Below are positions 35,158-44,528 of a stretch of 64,000 nt of DNA, in pieces (the first letter of the stretch is position 1; each line of letters starts with the position of its first letter). The stretch is from positions 186,001 to 250,000 of the forward strand of contig JBKBNI010000004.1 in assembly GCA_046295455.1 (NCBI GenBank), given 5' to 3'. The notes under the pieces are model-generated. The model saw only the letters and a list, made by a program, of their open reading frames with translations. It was not told the origin of the DNA and did not search any database. The translations under genes were made by a program, and so were the position numbers. Source of the DNA: Thermaurantimonas sp046295455. Its GTDB lineage: Bacteria; Bacteroidota; Bacteroidia; Flavobacteriales; Schleiferiaceae.

Positions 35158-37506
35158 ATGGGGGCAAGATTTATCAAGAGTGTTGTGTTTGCGGTGGTTA
35201 CCGGAAGTATTGTGTTGATGTCTTGCAGCAAAACAACGGATGGATTTAAAGCCAATGACGACCAGCGTTATATCTACCCTTTTACTCCAATTCAGCTTGC
35301 GCCCGACAGCACCATATTTTATTTGGATGACTTTTTTCCGGAAGAGCCAATCGATTCCTTCCGGTTTCCGTCATCACTGACAGTAGCCTCCACGGCAGAT
35401 TCCCGAGTATATATCCTTTACGGGAATATCGATATGGCCATCGATGTGGCCACCATATATACAACAAGTAGGGGAGCTTACGAAATACCGGTCTATTCGT
35501 CTGAAAAGATTCGCTACACATACCGTCTACCATCATCAGTAGTCTTTGAAACGTCTATCGCCATCAAAGGAACGTTTAATAGCTGGAATACCCTAGCCAA
35601 TCCTTTTGAACTGGTGGATGGTGTATATCAGACCACACTGCACGCAGCCCCCGGCAAGTATGAATATCTCCTTGTGGCAGACGGCCGAGAGCTCCTCGAC
35701 CCAGCTCAGCCGGAAACAGTCAGCAATGGAATGGGAGGATTCAATTCGGTACTTACCATCGAATCCGGAAAACCGGAAAATTGCACTTATGTCCAAACAG
35801 TGGATTACAACAAAGGTTCTGTGAGAATTTCAGGACTGCAATCAGAACAAAAGATAATGGTCTTTTTCAATAATCAACGTTTACCTGACCGATTTATTCA
35901 AATTAACCCGGAGCATGTGGACATCGTTTTCCCGTTGGCTTCAGTTCGTTTTCCCCGCTCCTGGCTCCGGGTTTTTTCTTATTCAGAGGGATGTCGCAAC
36001 AATGAAATCCTCATCCCCCTAGCCGAAGGCAATCCTGTGACGTCTTACAGCCAGTTGACAATGAATGACTGGCATGCAACGGTGTGGTATTTTCTGATGG
36101 TAGATCGGTTTATGAACGGAGACCCTACCAACGACCAGAAGGTAGACGACCCTGAAATCCTGCCTCTGGCCAACTATTTCGGAGGGGATATTGAAGGAAT
36201 CCGTACAAAAATCGAAGACGGATATTTTGACTCTTTGGGAGTCAATGCGGTCTGGATATCTCCCGTTACTCAGAATCCAGAGGGTGCATGGGGATTGTGG
36301 GATAAGGGTGGTGTTCGTACCCGATTTTCCGGATATCACGGGTACTGGCCGGTTTCTAATGTACGTGTTGATCATCGGTTTGGCACAGATTCGGAGCTCA
36401 AGGCCCTTCTCTCATCAGGCCACCAACGGGGCATTCGCTTTATTCTCGATTATGTGGCCAATCATGTACACCAGGAGCACCCTGTTTACCGGGATAACCC
36501 CCAATGGGCTACACCTCTGTATTTGCCGGACGGAACACTCAACACAGAGCGCTGGGACGATCACAGACTCACAACATGGTTTGACGTATTCATGCCTACA
36601 TTGGATCTGACACGTCCCGAGATTGTCGAGCCAATGACGGATTCAGCCCTTGTGTGGCTGAGAGATTATGATTTCGACGGATTCCGGCATGATGCGACCA
36701 AACACATTGACGAGCTCTTCTGGCGGACTCTCACCCGAAAAATAAAACAGCTTGACCGCGTCAGAAAGAAAGGGGATCAAATCTTTCAGATTGGAGAGAC
36801 CTATGGAAGCCCTGAGCTCATCGCATCTTATATCTCTTCGGGAATGCTCGACGCTCAATTTGATTTTAATCTGTATGATGCGGCCATCCGATACTTTGCC
36901 ACCGGAGAGGCAGCAGATCTTGAAAAATTAATTGCCACCATTCGCACCAGTCTGAAGACATATGGTATGCACCATTTGATGGGCAATATTACTGGAAATC
37001 AGGACAGGCCTCGATTTATATCTCTGGCGTCTGGCGATGTGCGTTTTGACGAAGATACTAAACTGGCAGGCTATACCCGCCAGATCGGCAAACCTCAACC
37101 CATAGCATACCTCAAACTTCAGATGCTCACCGCATTTAATATGGCTCTGGCTGGAATACCTATTTTGTATTATGGGGACGAAATCGGAATGCCGGGGGCC
37201 AATGACCCTGACAACCGTCGTATGATGAAATTTACAGATTGGGATGCAGATGAGGCCGAGACCTTTGACATCACCCGAAAACTCATTGCCCTCCGAAAAA
37301 AAAATCTGCCGCTGATCTACGGGACAACATCCGTTTTTTTACAGGATGATGTATTAGTGGTTGAGCGAAATTATCTCGGCAAAAAAATTAAAGCTTTTTT
37401 CAATAATACCAGTCAGGATATTCCCATGCCAGCGGGCAGGGTCATCCTGACCAACTCATCGGATGACCGATTAAAACCATTTACATTTTCGTTTCTGGAA
37501 CAGTAA
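35158..37506 (+). CDS. Lipoprotein alpha-amylase family (GH13) enzyme with glycogen-binding module
   Basis: 782 residues. The N-terminus has a lipobox (VLMSC, Cys about residue 22), so the protein should be lipid-anchored in the envelope. A CBM48/AMPK-type glycogen-binding module follows (about 120-200, IKGTFNSWN, APGKYEYLLVADG). The GH13 barrel then shows conserved region I DYVANHVH, nucleophile Asp512 (FRHDATKH), acid/base Glu547 (QIGETYGS) and Asp616 of region IV. Region IV reads GNQDRPR, with Gln where most GH13 enzymes have His. It should act on starch, glycogen or maltodextrins. It is the last gene before convergent dnaG, 3 bp away. Confidence 0.9.
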   Translation: MGARFIKSVVFAVVTGSIVLMSCSKTTDGFKANDDQRYIYPFTPIQLAPDSTIFYLDDFFPEEPIDSFRFPSSLTVASTADSRVYILYGNIDMAIDVATIYTTSRGAYEIPVYSSEKIRYTYRLPSSVVFETSIAIKGTFNSWNTLANPFELVDGVYQTTLHAAPGKYEYLLVADGRELLDPAQPETVSNGMGGFNSVLTIESGKPENCTYVQTVDYNKGSVRISGLQSEQKIMVFFNNQRLPDRFIQINPEHVDIVFPLASVRFPRSWLRVFSYSEGCRNNEILIPLAEGNPVTSYSQLTMNDWHATVWYFLMVDRFMNGDPTNDQKVDDPEILPLANYFGGDIEGIRTKIEDGYFDSLGVNAVWISPVTQNPEGAWGLWDKGGVRTRFSGYHGYWPVSNVRVDHRFGTDSELKALLSSGHQRGIRFILDYVANHVHQEHPVYRDNPQWATPLYLPDGTLNTERWDDHRLTTWFDVFMPTLDLTRPEIVEPMTDSALVWLRDYDFDGFRHDATKHIDELFWRTLTRKIKQLDRVRKKGDQIFQIGETYGSPELIASYISSGMLDAQFDFNLYDAAIRYFATGEAADLEKLIATIRTSLKTYGMHHLMGNITGNQDRPRFISLASGDVRFDEDTKLAGYTRQIGKPQPIAYLKLQMLTAFNMALAGIPILYYGDEIGMPGANDPDNRRMMKFTDWDADEAETFDITRKLIALRKKNLPLIYGTTSVFLQDDVLVVERNYLGKKIKAFFNNTSQDIPMPAGRVILTNSSDDRLKPFTFSFLEQ

Positions 37507-37509
37507 GGG

Positions 37510-39447
37510 TCAGCCGACTACTCTTCTTAGACGGGTGTTTATCTTTCGGCGAAGATTGATTTTGGTAAGTATGCTTCGCGCTGCATCTTCATATTCGTTT
37601 GAATCCTGCCGGGACGAGAGCAGGCCTGTCAGATTTTCGATATCTCTCTGAAGGTGAATATCCTTAAATCGAAGTATGGTTTCGATGGTGTCGATTTCCA
37701 AAAGGGCATTAAAGTCTGTGACATAGATACCGCGTGCTTCCCAGTTGGGACTGATTTTATAGTTGATCGAAGAGAGTTCGGCAAAGAGAGGTGCAATATG
37801 CTGGTGTTTTACATATTCTTTGGAATCGGGAAACTGGTGATTTTCCCGAAAAAAGGAAAAAATCACCTGAGCAAGGGCTGCGTGATCCTCATTCTCAAAC
37901 CCCAGATTATCTTCCTCCAGACTGTAATAAATCAACTCGCCGATGCGTCCTTCGATGGTCTGTCCGTCTTCGAAGGGATGTCTGAATGTATCGGATTTGT
38001 TGCCAAAGTGTATGAGCAACCACAAGAGCTGACGCTCAATGGCATAGAGACTTGATACATTCGGGTTGACTGGTTCGAGATGGACTTTGACCAGATCTGA
38101 ACTTCTGTCCCGTACTTTTTTTTCTTTTTCGGCCTGCAGTTCGTTACGTGCCTTTATGGTGCTCAGTTCGGTGGCCAGCACGGTCTGATCGATCCCGAGA
38201 ATCTGTGCTGCTTCATGGAGATATACCGACTGCTTGAGTTCACCCTTCATCAGGGCAATGCTTTCGAGCAATTCGCGGGCTGTATGTATCTTCTGTACCG
38301 GAGTCGCTGCAGGCCCGGTCGCCAGGATCCTGGCTTTAAAGCGGATGAAGTCTTCCAGGTGTGTGCTGATGTGATGGCGCACTTCTATGGGCGAATGTTT
38401 CCGGCAGAAGGAGTCAGGGTCATCTCCTTCCGGAAAGAGCAGTACTTTTACATCGAAATCTTCTTTCAAAAACATATCAATACCTCTCTGCGATGCGCGA
38501 ACGCCTGCAGAATCACCATCAAAGAGGATACCCACATGGGAGGTCATTTGTCGGATGAGTCGCACCTGGTCTTCGGTGAGAGATGTACCGCTGGAGGCAA
38601 CGACGTTTTCGATGCCGGCCTGGTGCAGAGAGATCACATCTGTGTAGCCTTCGGCCAGCAAACACAAATCTTCCTTGCTTACGGCCTTACGTGCCCAACT
38701 GATGCCATAGAGTATTTTGCTCTTATTGTAGGTGGGGCTTTCCGGGGAGTTGATGTATTTAGCTGCCTTGGTGCGTGAGCTCATGATGCGCCCGGCAAAT
38801 CCGGCTGTGCGTGATCCCCGGTCGAGAATCGGAAAAATGACCCGTTCGCGAAAGGAATCATACAAACCGCCTTTTTCATTCTTCTTTATAAGACCCAGGG
38901 TGAGCAGATAGTCGAGATTATGACCGGCTTTTTGAGCTGCTTCTACCATAGATGCAGGATGTGCGGGGCTGTATCCGAGCTGAAATTTTTGAATGGTATC
39001 GTCGGTAAATCCACGCTCCCTAAAGTAAGCCAGACCTATGGTCCGACCTTCTTCCGTGTTCCACAATTGGTCCTGAAACCATCGTTTTGCCCATTCATTG
39101 ACGATGTACAAGCTCTCTTCCTCATTTTTTGCCTCCCGATCGTCGGCTGACTGGGTATCTTCTTCAATCTGGATACCATATTTCTTAGCCACATACCGCA
39201 GTGCTTCCGGATACGACATTTTTTCATATTCCATCAGAAAATTGATGGCGTTTCCGCCTATGTCTGAAGAGAAGCACTTGAAGATTTGTTTGGCCGGACT
39301 TACGTAGAAGGATGGGGTGCGCTCGTTGGTAAAGGGAGAAAGCGCCTTGTAGTTTGCCCCGGATTTCTTCAGCGGAATGAAGTCTGAGATGACTTCTTCG
39401 ATCCGCATGGTTTCAAATATTTTGTCAATGGTAGCCTTGCTAATCAT
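37510..39447 (-). CDS. dnaG: DnaG primase with degenerate zinc finger
   Basis: 645 residues from ATG 39447 (MISKATIDKIFETMRIEEVI), the usual start in this phylum. The N-terminal zinc-binding module has lost three of four ligands: Ser37, Thr40 and Ser61 sit where Cys, His and Cys are normally found, and only Cys58 remains. I recall similar loss in other Bacteroidota. The catalytic core has a TOPRIM domain with EGYTDVISLHQAG and FDGDSAG. The C-terminal helicase-interaction region is diverged. It makes RNA primers for replication. The start overlaps the stop of the small membrane protein gene (ATGA). Confidence 0.95.
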   Translation of the reverse strand: MISKATIDKIFETMRIEEVISDFIPLKKSGANYKALSPFTNERTPSFYVSPAKQIFKCFSSDIGGNAINFLMEYEKMSYPEALRYVAKKYGIQIEEDTQSADDREAKNEEESLYIVNEWAKRWFQDQLWNTEEGRTIGLAYFRERGFTDDTIQKFQLGYSPAHPASMVEAAQKAGHNLDYLLTLGLIKKNEKGGLYDSFRERVIFPILDRGSRTAGFAGRIMSSRTKAAKYINSPESPTYNKSKILYGISWARKAVSKEDLCLLAEGYTDVISLHQAGIENVVASSGTSLTEDQVRLIRQMTSHVGILFDGDSAGVRASQRGIDMFLKEDFDVKVLLFPEGDDPDSFCRKHSPIEVRHHISTHLEDFIRFKARILATGPAATPVQKIHTARELLESIALMKGELKQSVYLHEAAQILGIDQTVLATELSTIKARNELQAEKEKKVRDRSSDLVKVHLEPVNPNVSSLYAIERQLLWLLIHFGNKSDTFRHPFEDGQTIEGRIGELIYYSLEEDNLGFENEDHAALAQVIFSFFRENHQFPDSKEYVKHQHIAPLFAELSSINYKISPNWEARGIYVTDFNALLEIDTIETILRFKDIHLQRDIENLTGLLSSRQDSNEYEDAARSILTKINLRRKINTRLRRVVG

Positions 39448-39875
39448 CGGTACACCAGATTTCTTTGATAATAAAAGGCAGGAATCAGCAGCATCATGAA
39501 GAAGGGATTGACCACCAATCGGTGCAGGTGGCTTAAAAACCATTTTAATTCGTCCCAAAACCAAATGACACCGATGATGTAGACAGGCATCATAATCAGA
39601 GCTTCGATCAGAAATACGGCAAAGGCGAAGTTCATATACTTCTTTTCGAAAAACAAAGCATATAAAATACCTAGCGCCATGGTATCATTGATCAAAAACC
39701 GAATGTATTTCGACACAAAAAATTTACCTGGATTAAAATCGGGTATTTTGTCGGCAGCGGCCCCTGTATCGTAAAATCCGGAGTAAAACCACTCTCGCTG
39801 AAATAAATACACCAAAACCAGTACGGCAAGGCTACTCAATCCGATTACATATCGCTTGGTCAATGTCGAATTCAT
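39444..39875 (-). CDS. Small four-helix membrane protein, similar to exosortase F-associated proteins
   Basis: 143 residues with about four membrane helices (about 8-25, 60-75, 80-105, 122-138). A pattern of REWFYSGFYD near the first helix, then SKYIRFLINDTMALGILYALF, resembles the small proteins annotated near exosortase F in Flavobacteriia. No exosortase is in this window, and I am not certain of the family. The gene ends in an ATGA overlap with dnaG, so it should be translated ahead of the primase. Confidence 0.55.
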   Translation of the reverse strand: MNSTLTKRYVIGLSSLAVLVLVYLFQREWFYSGFYDTGAAADKIPDFNPGKFFVSKYIRFLINDTMALGILYALFFEKKYMNFAFAVFLIEALIMMPVYIIGVIWFWDELKWFLSHLHRLVVNPFFMMLLIPAFYYQRNLVYR

Positions 39876-40024
39876 AAGAGATAAATCAAATGCTAAGGTA
39901 TCTATTCTGCAGGTACCAGAGGTTAAAATGCCTTATGAACATCTAGGTCTTGATAAAAACTCAAAATCTTTCAATTGATTAACAATCAGATAAAATAAAA
40001 ACATCAAACTTTGCAAAAAACACT

Positions 40025-40870
40025 TTGGAAAGGCGCGAAATCAAATTAGTAGTCATATCAGACACACACCTCGGAACCTATGGATGTCGTGCGAAGGAGT
40101 TGCATCTCTACCTTAAAAGCATAAAACCGGAAATACTGATTCTAAACGGAGACATCATCGACATTTGGAATTTTCGAAAAAGCTATTTTCCGGCTACTCA
40201 TCTCAAGGTGATTAAGCAGATCATCAACCTCATGACCAAAGGATCGCAAGTGTACTACCTCACCGGCAACCACGACGAAATGCTTCGAAAGTTCAGCGAG
40301 TTTTCAATGGGAAATTTTACGCTTGCAGATAAGTTGGTCATCGACCTCGACAGGGGCACCCGTGCATGGATTTTTCACGGTGATGTATTTGATGCCAGTA
40401 TACAAAATGCCAAATGGCTGGCCAAACTTGGCGGATGGGGCTATGACCTTCTGATTATGATCAACAGCCTTGTTAACTTTATCCTGGAAAAACTTGGAAG
40501 AGAAAAATATTCCCTTTCAAAAAAAATAAAAAACAGTGTAAAAAAAGCTGTCAAATACATTTCAGATTTCGAAAATACAGCCGCAGAACTCGCCATTGAC
40601 AACCTGATGGATTTTGTAATCTGTGGCCACATACACCAGCCCCAAATCAGGGAGGTGAGCAACAAAAAGGGCAAAACCATCTATCTAAACTCGGGCGACT
40701 GGGTAGAAAACCTTACGGCTCTGGAGTACAATGCGGGTGTTTGGAGTATTTACAAATTTGATGAACAGTACGTCAATATGTACGACCAAGCGGAGGAAGC
40801 AGAATCCGACAGCCTTAGTCTTCAAAATCTGTATATGCGGATAGCAGCATTCCAACCTGATGCTAAATGA
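40025..40870 (+). CDS. LpxH-like metallophosphoesterase
   Basis: 281 residues. Calcineurin-type metal ligands are complete: Asp13 and His15 (SDTHLG), Asp43 (NGDIID), Asn82-His83-Asp84 (GNHDE), His118 (FHGD), His202 and His204 (GHIHQP). This arrangement matches UDP-2,3-diacylglucosamine diphosphatases, which cleave the pyrophosphate in lipid A synthesis, although paralogues act on other lipid pyrophosphates. It starts with TTG 40025; the next in-frame ATG lies after the second motif. The stop overlaps the glycosyltransferase ATG by 4 bp, so the two proteins probably act in one glycolipid pathway. Confidence 0.82.
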   Translation: MERREIKLVVISDTHLGTYGCRAKELHLYLKSIKPEILILNGDIIDIWNFRKSYFPATHLKVIKQIINLMTKGSQVYYLTGNHDEMLRKFSEFSMGNFTLADKLVIDLDRGTRAWIFHGDVFDASIQNAKWLAKLGGWGYDLLIMINSLVNFILEKLGREKYSLSKKIKNSVKKAVKYISDFENTAAELAIDNLMDFVICGHIHQPQIREVSNKKGKTIYLNSGDWVENLTALEYNAGVWSIYKFDEQYVNMYDQAEEAESDSLSLQNLYMRIAAFQPDAK

Positions 40871-41853
40871 AACGAATCCTTTACGCTATACAGGGTACGG
40901 GCAACGGACATGTGGCACGTGCCTTGGTGGTAGTGCCCGCCTTAAAAAAAAAATTTGATGTAGACATTCTGGTCAGTGGCCGCCAGTCAAACCTAACCTT
41001 GCCATTTACAGTACATTACAAGTATTCAGGAGTGAGTTTTGTGTACGATCGGGGAGGAGGTCTCAGCTATTCCAAAACACTGTTTCACAACAATTTGGTC
41101 AAAGTCTACAAAGAGCTTAGAAAACTGCCCGTCAGGGACTATGATCTGGTGATCAGCGACTTTGAGCCCATAAGTGCATATGCTTCTAAAATTACGGGTA
41201 TTCCATCGCTGGCCTTTAGCCATCAGGCCTCATTTTTAAGCAAAAGAGTTCCCAGACCAAATCGCAAAAGTACCATTGGCGAATTTGTGTTAAAAAACTA
41301 TGCTCCGTGTGCACATCGGATCGGTATCCACTTTCAGAGCTATGAACCCTGGATCCTGCCACCAATCCTTCGTCCTGAAATACTTCGCGCTACGCCCTGC
41401 GAGTCGCAGGAGTACATTGTGTATCTACCGGCATATGGGGATTCTCTTCTGATCAAAATGCTCAGTAAGATGGACGGTACATTTGTTGTCTTCTCAAAAT
41501 TTTCAACGTTTTCATACAAAAAAGACAATGTGACAATCATTCCTGCGCAGGTTCAAGAGTTTACCAAACGATTGATCACATGCAGAGGTGTCATCACGAG
41601 TGCCGGGTTTGAGACTCCGGCTGAGGCCCTGTATTTGGAAAAAAAACTGATGTGTATCCCTATCAAAGGTCAATATGAACAATACTGTAATGCGGCCGCT
41701 TTGGAAGAGCTGGGAGTACCGGTGTATGAAAGGCTCTCAGCCGGTATTCTGCGCAGTTGGTTAAATGAAACTACAGTAGTCTCTCTGCCAAACAGAGAAG
41801 AACTGATCCGTCTTCCGGAGTCGTTTCTTCAGCGGATACATGATTTATTATAA
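40867..41853 (+). CDS. MurG/GT1-like glycosyltransferase coupled to the LpxH-like gene
   Basis: 328 residues, GT-B fold of the Glyco_trans_1_3 type. The N-terminal glycine motif is YAIQGTGNGHVARAL. The donor-side motif TSAGFETPAEALYLEKK, followed by PIKGQYEQYCNAAALEELG, resembles the UDP-sugar site of MurG-like enzymes. It is cytoplasmic or peripheral on the membrane, and the acceptor is probably a lipid given the coupled phosphoesterase. ATGA overlap with that gene shows translational coupling. Confidence 0.82.
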   Translation: MKRILYAIQGTGNGHVARALVVVPALKKKFDVDILVSGRQSNLTLPFTVHYKYSGVSFVYDRGGGLSYSKTLFHNNLVKVYKELRKLPVRDYDLVISDFEPISAYASKITGIPSLAFSHQASFLSKRVPRPNRKSTIGEFVLKNYAPCAHRIGIHFQSYEPWILPPILRPEILRATPCESQEYIVYLPAYGDSLLIKMLSKMDGTFVVFSKFSTFSYKKDNVTIIPAQVQEFTKRLITCRGVITSAGFETPAEALYLEKKLMCIPIKGQYEQYCNAAALEELGVPVYERLSAGILRSWLNETTVVSLPNREELIRLPESFLQRIHDLL

Positions 41854-41870
41854 TATTTTGAGCCGATGTT

Positions 41871-41906
41871 TTTGGCGGCAGTAGAGTGCTGTATATCCTA
41901 ACTTTG
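41871..41906 (+). promoter_or_regulatory. Predicted promoter of the cation antiporter gene
   Basis: TAACTTTG at 41899-41906 matches TAnnTTTG exactly. TTTG at 41871-41874 lies 24 bp upstream, slightly longer than usual for -33. The ATG at 41943 leaves a leader of roughly 30 nt. Confidence 0.5.
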
Positions 41907-41942
41907 CCAGATACAGGTTTTGCTTTCAAATAAATCTTACAA

Positions 41943-43970
41943 ATGCATTTGGATATATTTCGCGAGTTTGTAGTGGTTCTGGGTATATCTGCGATATTGA
42001 TTTTAATATTTCAGCGCATTAAGATGCCCTCAATCATCGGTTTTCTGGTAGCGGGTATGCTCATGGGACCCACGGGGCTGCGCGTTATCACCGAAATTGA
42101 ACAAATCGAAATCCTGTCCGAAATCGGGCTAATCCTGCTGCTTTTTTTGATTGGAATTGAATTCAATCTGAAAACATTGTCTGCCATCAAGTCCACGGTC
42201 TTCATCGGCGGTGGGCTACAGGTTTTGCTTTCCATCGTATTAGCCGGTATTATTTCATATATCTATGGATTTAGTCCCAATGTGTCTTTGCTGATTGGTT
42301 TTATGATCTCGCTGAGCAGTACAGCCGTAGTGATCAAGCTCTTCCAGATTCAAGGCAGGATAAACAACCCTGAAGGGCGCAATTCACTGGCTGTGCTCAT
42401 TTTTCAGGATCTGGTAGCCGTGCCGATGATGCTGCTCATTCCCGTGATGGCCGGCAACGGGGGAGGTAGTACATGGAAGATCCTGCTCCTGCTTGTTTTA
42501 AAGACGACTGTGGTACTCATATTGGTGTATCTGGCAGCGCGATATATCTTCCCTGCTATCTTGTATCAGGTAGCAGCGACCAAGAGCCAGGAGTTGTTTA
42601 TAATCGTCATTCTGCTCACATGCTTCGCGATTGCATGGCTGACCAATGAAGCGGGATTGTCGCTGGCACTTGGGGCCTTTTTGGCTGGTCTGGTCATCTC
42701 TGAGAGTGAGTACAGCCATCAGGCAGTGGCCAATGTATTGCCATTCAGGGAGGTGTTCATGAGTTTTTTCTTTATTGCCGTAGGATTGCTTCTTGATTTA
42801 AATTTTTTGTTCAAAAATTTTCATTGGGTTCTCATAATGGCAGTAGCTGTTATTTTTATAAAGTTTCTTACTGGAGCATCCGCTTTGATAATCAATGGAA
42901 AAAGTGCCCGGATGGCTATTGTTACAGGTTTGGCATTGGCCCAGATTGGTGAATTTTCGTTCGTATTGGCCAAGTCAGCCATTGACGAGGGACTGATCAC
43001 CGAAAGTATGAACCAGTATTTTATATCCGTATCCATTGTTACAATGATTATATCGCCCTACATCATCCGAAATATTGATGGTATATGCGATATACTCGGT
43101 CAGACTCAGGTACCTGAGATTCTCTCCAAGTTCAATACCATCATTCGCCCAGGACAGACCATGAATATGCCGGTAGAAATTTCGGAATCGCTGAAGGATC
43201 ACCTTGTCATCATCGGATACGGGATCAATGGCAAAAATGTGAGCCGAGCGGCCAGATATTCAGGAATACCTCATGTGGTCATTGAAATGGATGGAAGACT
43301 GGTCAAAGAAGCACAAAACGAGAATATACCCGTGCTCTTTGGAGATGCCATGCACCCTGAGATTCTGAATAGTGCACATATTGAGAATGCCCGCGTTGCC
43401 GTAGTTGCCATATCGGATCTGGCTTCTACGCGGAGGATCATCGCGTCCATCAGGCAGTTGAGTCAATCGATCTATCTGATTGTACGCACCCGATATGTCC
43501 GGGAGATTGAAGAACTCATTGCACTTGGTGCCGATGAGGTAATACCCGAGGAATTTGAAACCTCAATTGAGATCTTCAGCCGGGTATTGCACAAATACCT
43601 TGTGCCCATGCATCAGATCTCTGATGTGATCAGTAAAATCCGGAGTACACATTATGAACTGTTTCGCCCGATCGAAGCCAGAAGCTCTAGTTCTGTAGAT
43701 CTGAATATTCCGGATCTTTCAGTTGCCGCGGTTCAGGTCAGTAAGCTATCCTCCGGCCTTACCGGCAAGAAGGTCTCCGAGAGCCGCTTGCGCCAGGACT
43801 ATAATCTGAATGTCATTGCCATCCGAAGGGGAAAACACTTCATCCAGGAAGTCAAACCTGATGAGCAGATTCAAAAAGATGATGTCCTGTATGTCGTCGG
43901 TACCTACGAAAATATTTCTGCCCTCTACAGGCGTGTAAGTGATAGGGGTCCCTGGGGTCTGGATGAATAA
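41943..43970 (+). CDS. CPA2 monovalent cation:proton antiporter with RCK domains (KefB type)
   Basis: 675 residues. About twelve membrane helices (about 5-385) form a Na+/H+-exchanger-type domain, with LLLFLIGIEF and LSSTAVVIKLF typical of CPA2. A TrkA-N/RCK domain follows (about 415-535, with the NAD motif VIIGYGINGKNV), then a TrkA-C domain (about 585-670). It moves K+ or Na+ against protons across the inner membrane, gated by nucleotide or metabolite binding to the RCK part. No KefF/KefG partner gene is adjacent. It appears to be a single-gene transcript. Confidence 0.92.
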   Translation: MHLDIFREFVVVLGISAILILIFQRIKMPSIIGFLVAGMLMGPTGLRVITEIEQIEILSEIGLILLLFLIGIEFNLKTLSAIKSTVFIGGGLQVLLSIVLAGIISYIYGFSPNVSLLIGFMISLSSTAVVIKLFQIQGRINNPEGRNSLAVLIFQDLVAVPMMLLIPVMAGNGGGSTWKILLLLVLKTTVVLILVYLAARYIFPAILYQVAATKSQELFIIVILLTCFAIAWLTNEAGLSLALGAFLAGLVISESEYSHQAVANVLPFREVFMSFFFIAVGLLLDLNFLFKNFHWVLIMAVAVIFIKFLTGASALIINGKSARMAIVTGLALAQIGEFSFVLAKSAIDEGLITESMNQYFISVSIVTMIISPYIIRNIDGICDILGQTQVPEILSKFNTIIRPGQTMNMPVEISESLKDHLVIIGYGINGKNVSRAARYSGIPHVVIEMDGRLVKEAQNENIPVLFGDAMHPEILNSAHIENARVAVVAISDLASTRRIIASIRQLSQSIYLIVRTRYVREIEELIALGADEVIPEEFETSIEIFSRVLHKYLVPMHQISDVISKIRSTHYELFRPIEARSSSSVDLNIPDLSVAAVQVSKLSSGLTGKKVSESRLRQDYNLNVIAIRRGKHFIQEVKPDEQIQKDDVLYVVGTYENISALYRRVSDRGPWGLDE

Positions 43971-43990
43971 AATCTGATGGGAATCTGACC

Positions 43991-43998
43991 TACCTTTG
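43991..43998 (+). promoter_or_regulatory. Predicted -7 element before the unknown gene/paaI pair
   Basis: TACCTTTG matches TAnnTTTG exactly, 26 bp before ATG 44025. The flanking ACCTACCTTTGTC resembles the site at 31135. Confidence 0.4.
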
Positions 43999-44024
43999 TC
44001 TTACAATTCGAATAATGACCCTGT

Positions 44025-44528
44025 ATGACCTCTTCATCACCAGATTTTTTGAAAATTGTAAGACAAAAATCCATAGTCACTGACAAGCAAGAATACATCG
44101 AAACCATCAACTACCTCGTCGAAGAGCAACCTGTCCTGGCCTCACTGCTCTTTGATCTGGATGATGAAATGTCTGAAGAAATGCAGGAATACCTGTATCA
44201 GGCTGTAGTCATGCTGGTGCAGGGATTTCGCGAAACAGGAATTCACGTACGTCTGATTCCGGAAGAATCGGTAAAAAATATCATCAGCGAAAAGGATGAA
44301 CTGTACAAGGAGGCGGTCGATGAGGAAAATCCCATTTTTGATAAGGAAAAGCTTCTATCTCTCAGCCACAATCCTTCCGTTTTGGAATTGTTGTATGACA
44401 CATATTTTGATAAAGTCAGCTCAGATCCGGATGCATACAATGTGTATGACCGCCTGAATCTGCTCTTTATGCTGGATGTAATCATTTCAGTAATCGAAGA
44501 AAACACTGATATCCGACAGGAATTATGA
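44025..44528 (+). CDS. Unknown acidic alpha-helical protein coupled to a PaaI thioesterase
   Basis: 167 residues, strongly acidic, with no signal peptide or membrane helix. It should fold as helices: a segment near 40-75 (LLFDLDDEMSEEMQEYLYQAVVMLVQGF) and a C-terminal helix pair (YDRLNLLFMLDVIISVIEE). I recognise no catalytic motif and no family. It overlaps the thioesterase ATG by 4 bp and has a promoter match just upstream, so it is likely a real, expressed gene and a possible partner or regulator of the thioesterase. Confidence 0.8.
   Translation: MTSSSPDFLKIVRQKSIVTDKQEYIETINYLVEEQPVLASLLFDLDDEMSEEMQEYLYQAVVMLVQGFRETGIHVRLIPEESVKNIISEKDELYKEAVDEENPIFDKEKLLSLSHNPSVLELLYDTYFDKVSSDPDAYNVYDRLNLLFMLDVIISVIEENTDIRQEL

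Noticed and set aside
38215..38778. 187-codon plus-strand open frame
   Set aside because: Entirely antisense to dnaG, which has full domain support; a shadow frame.
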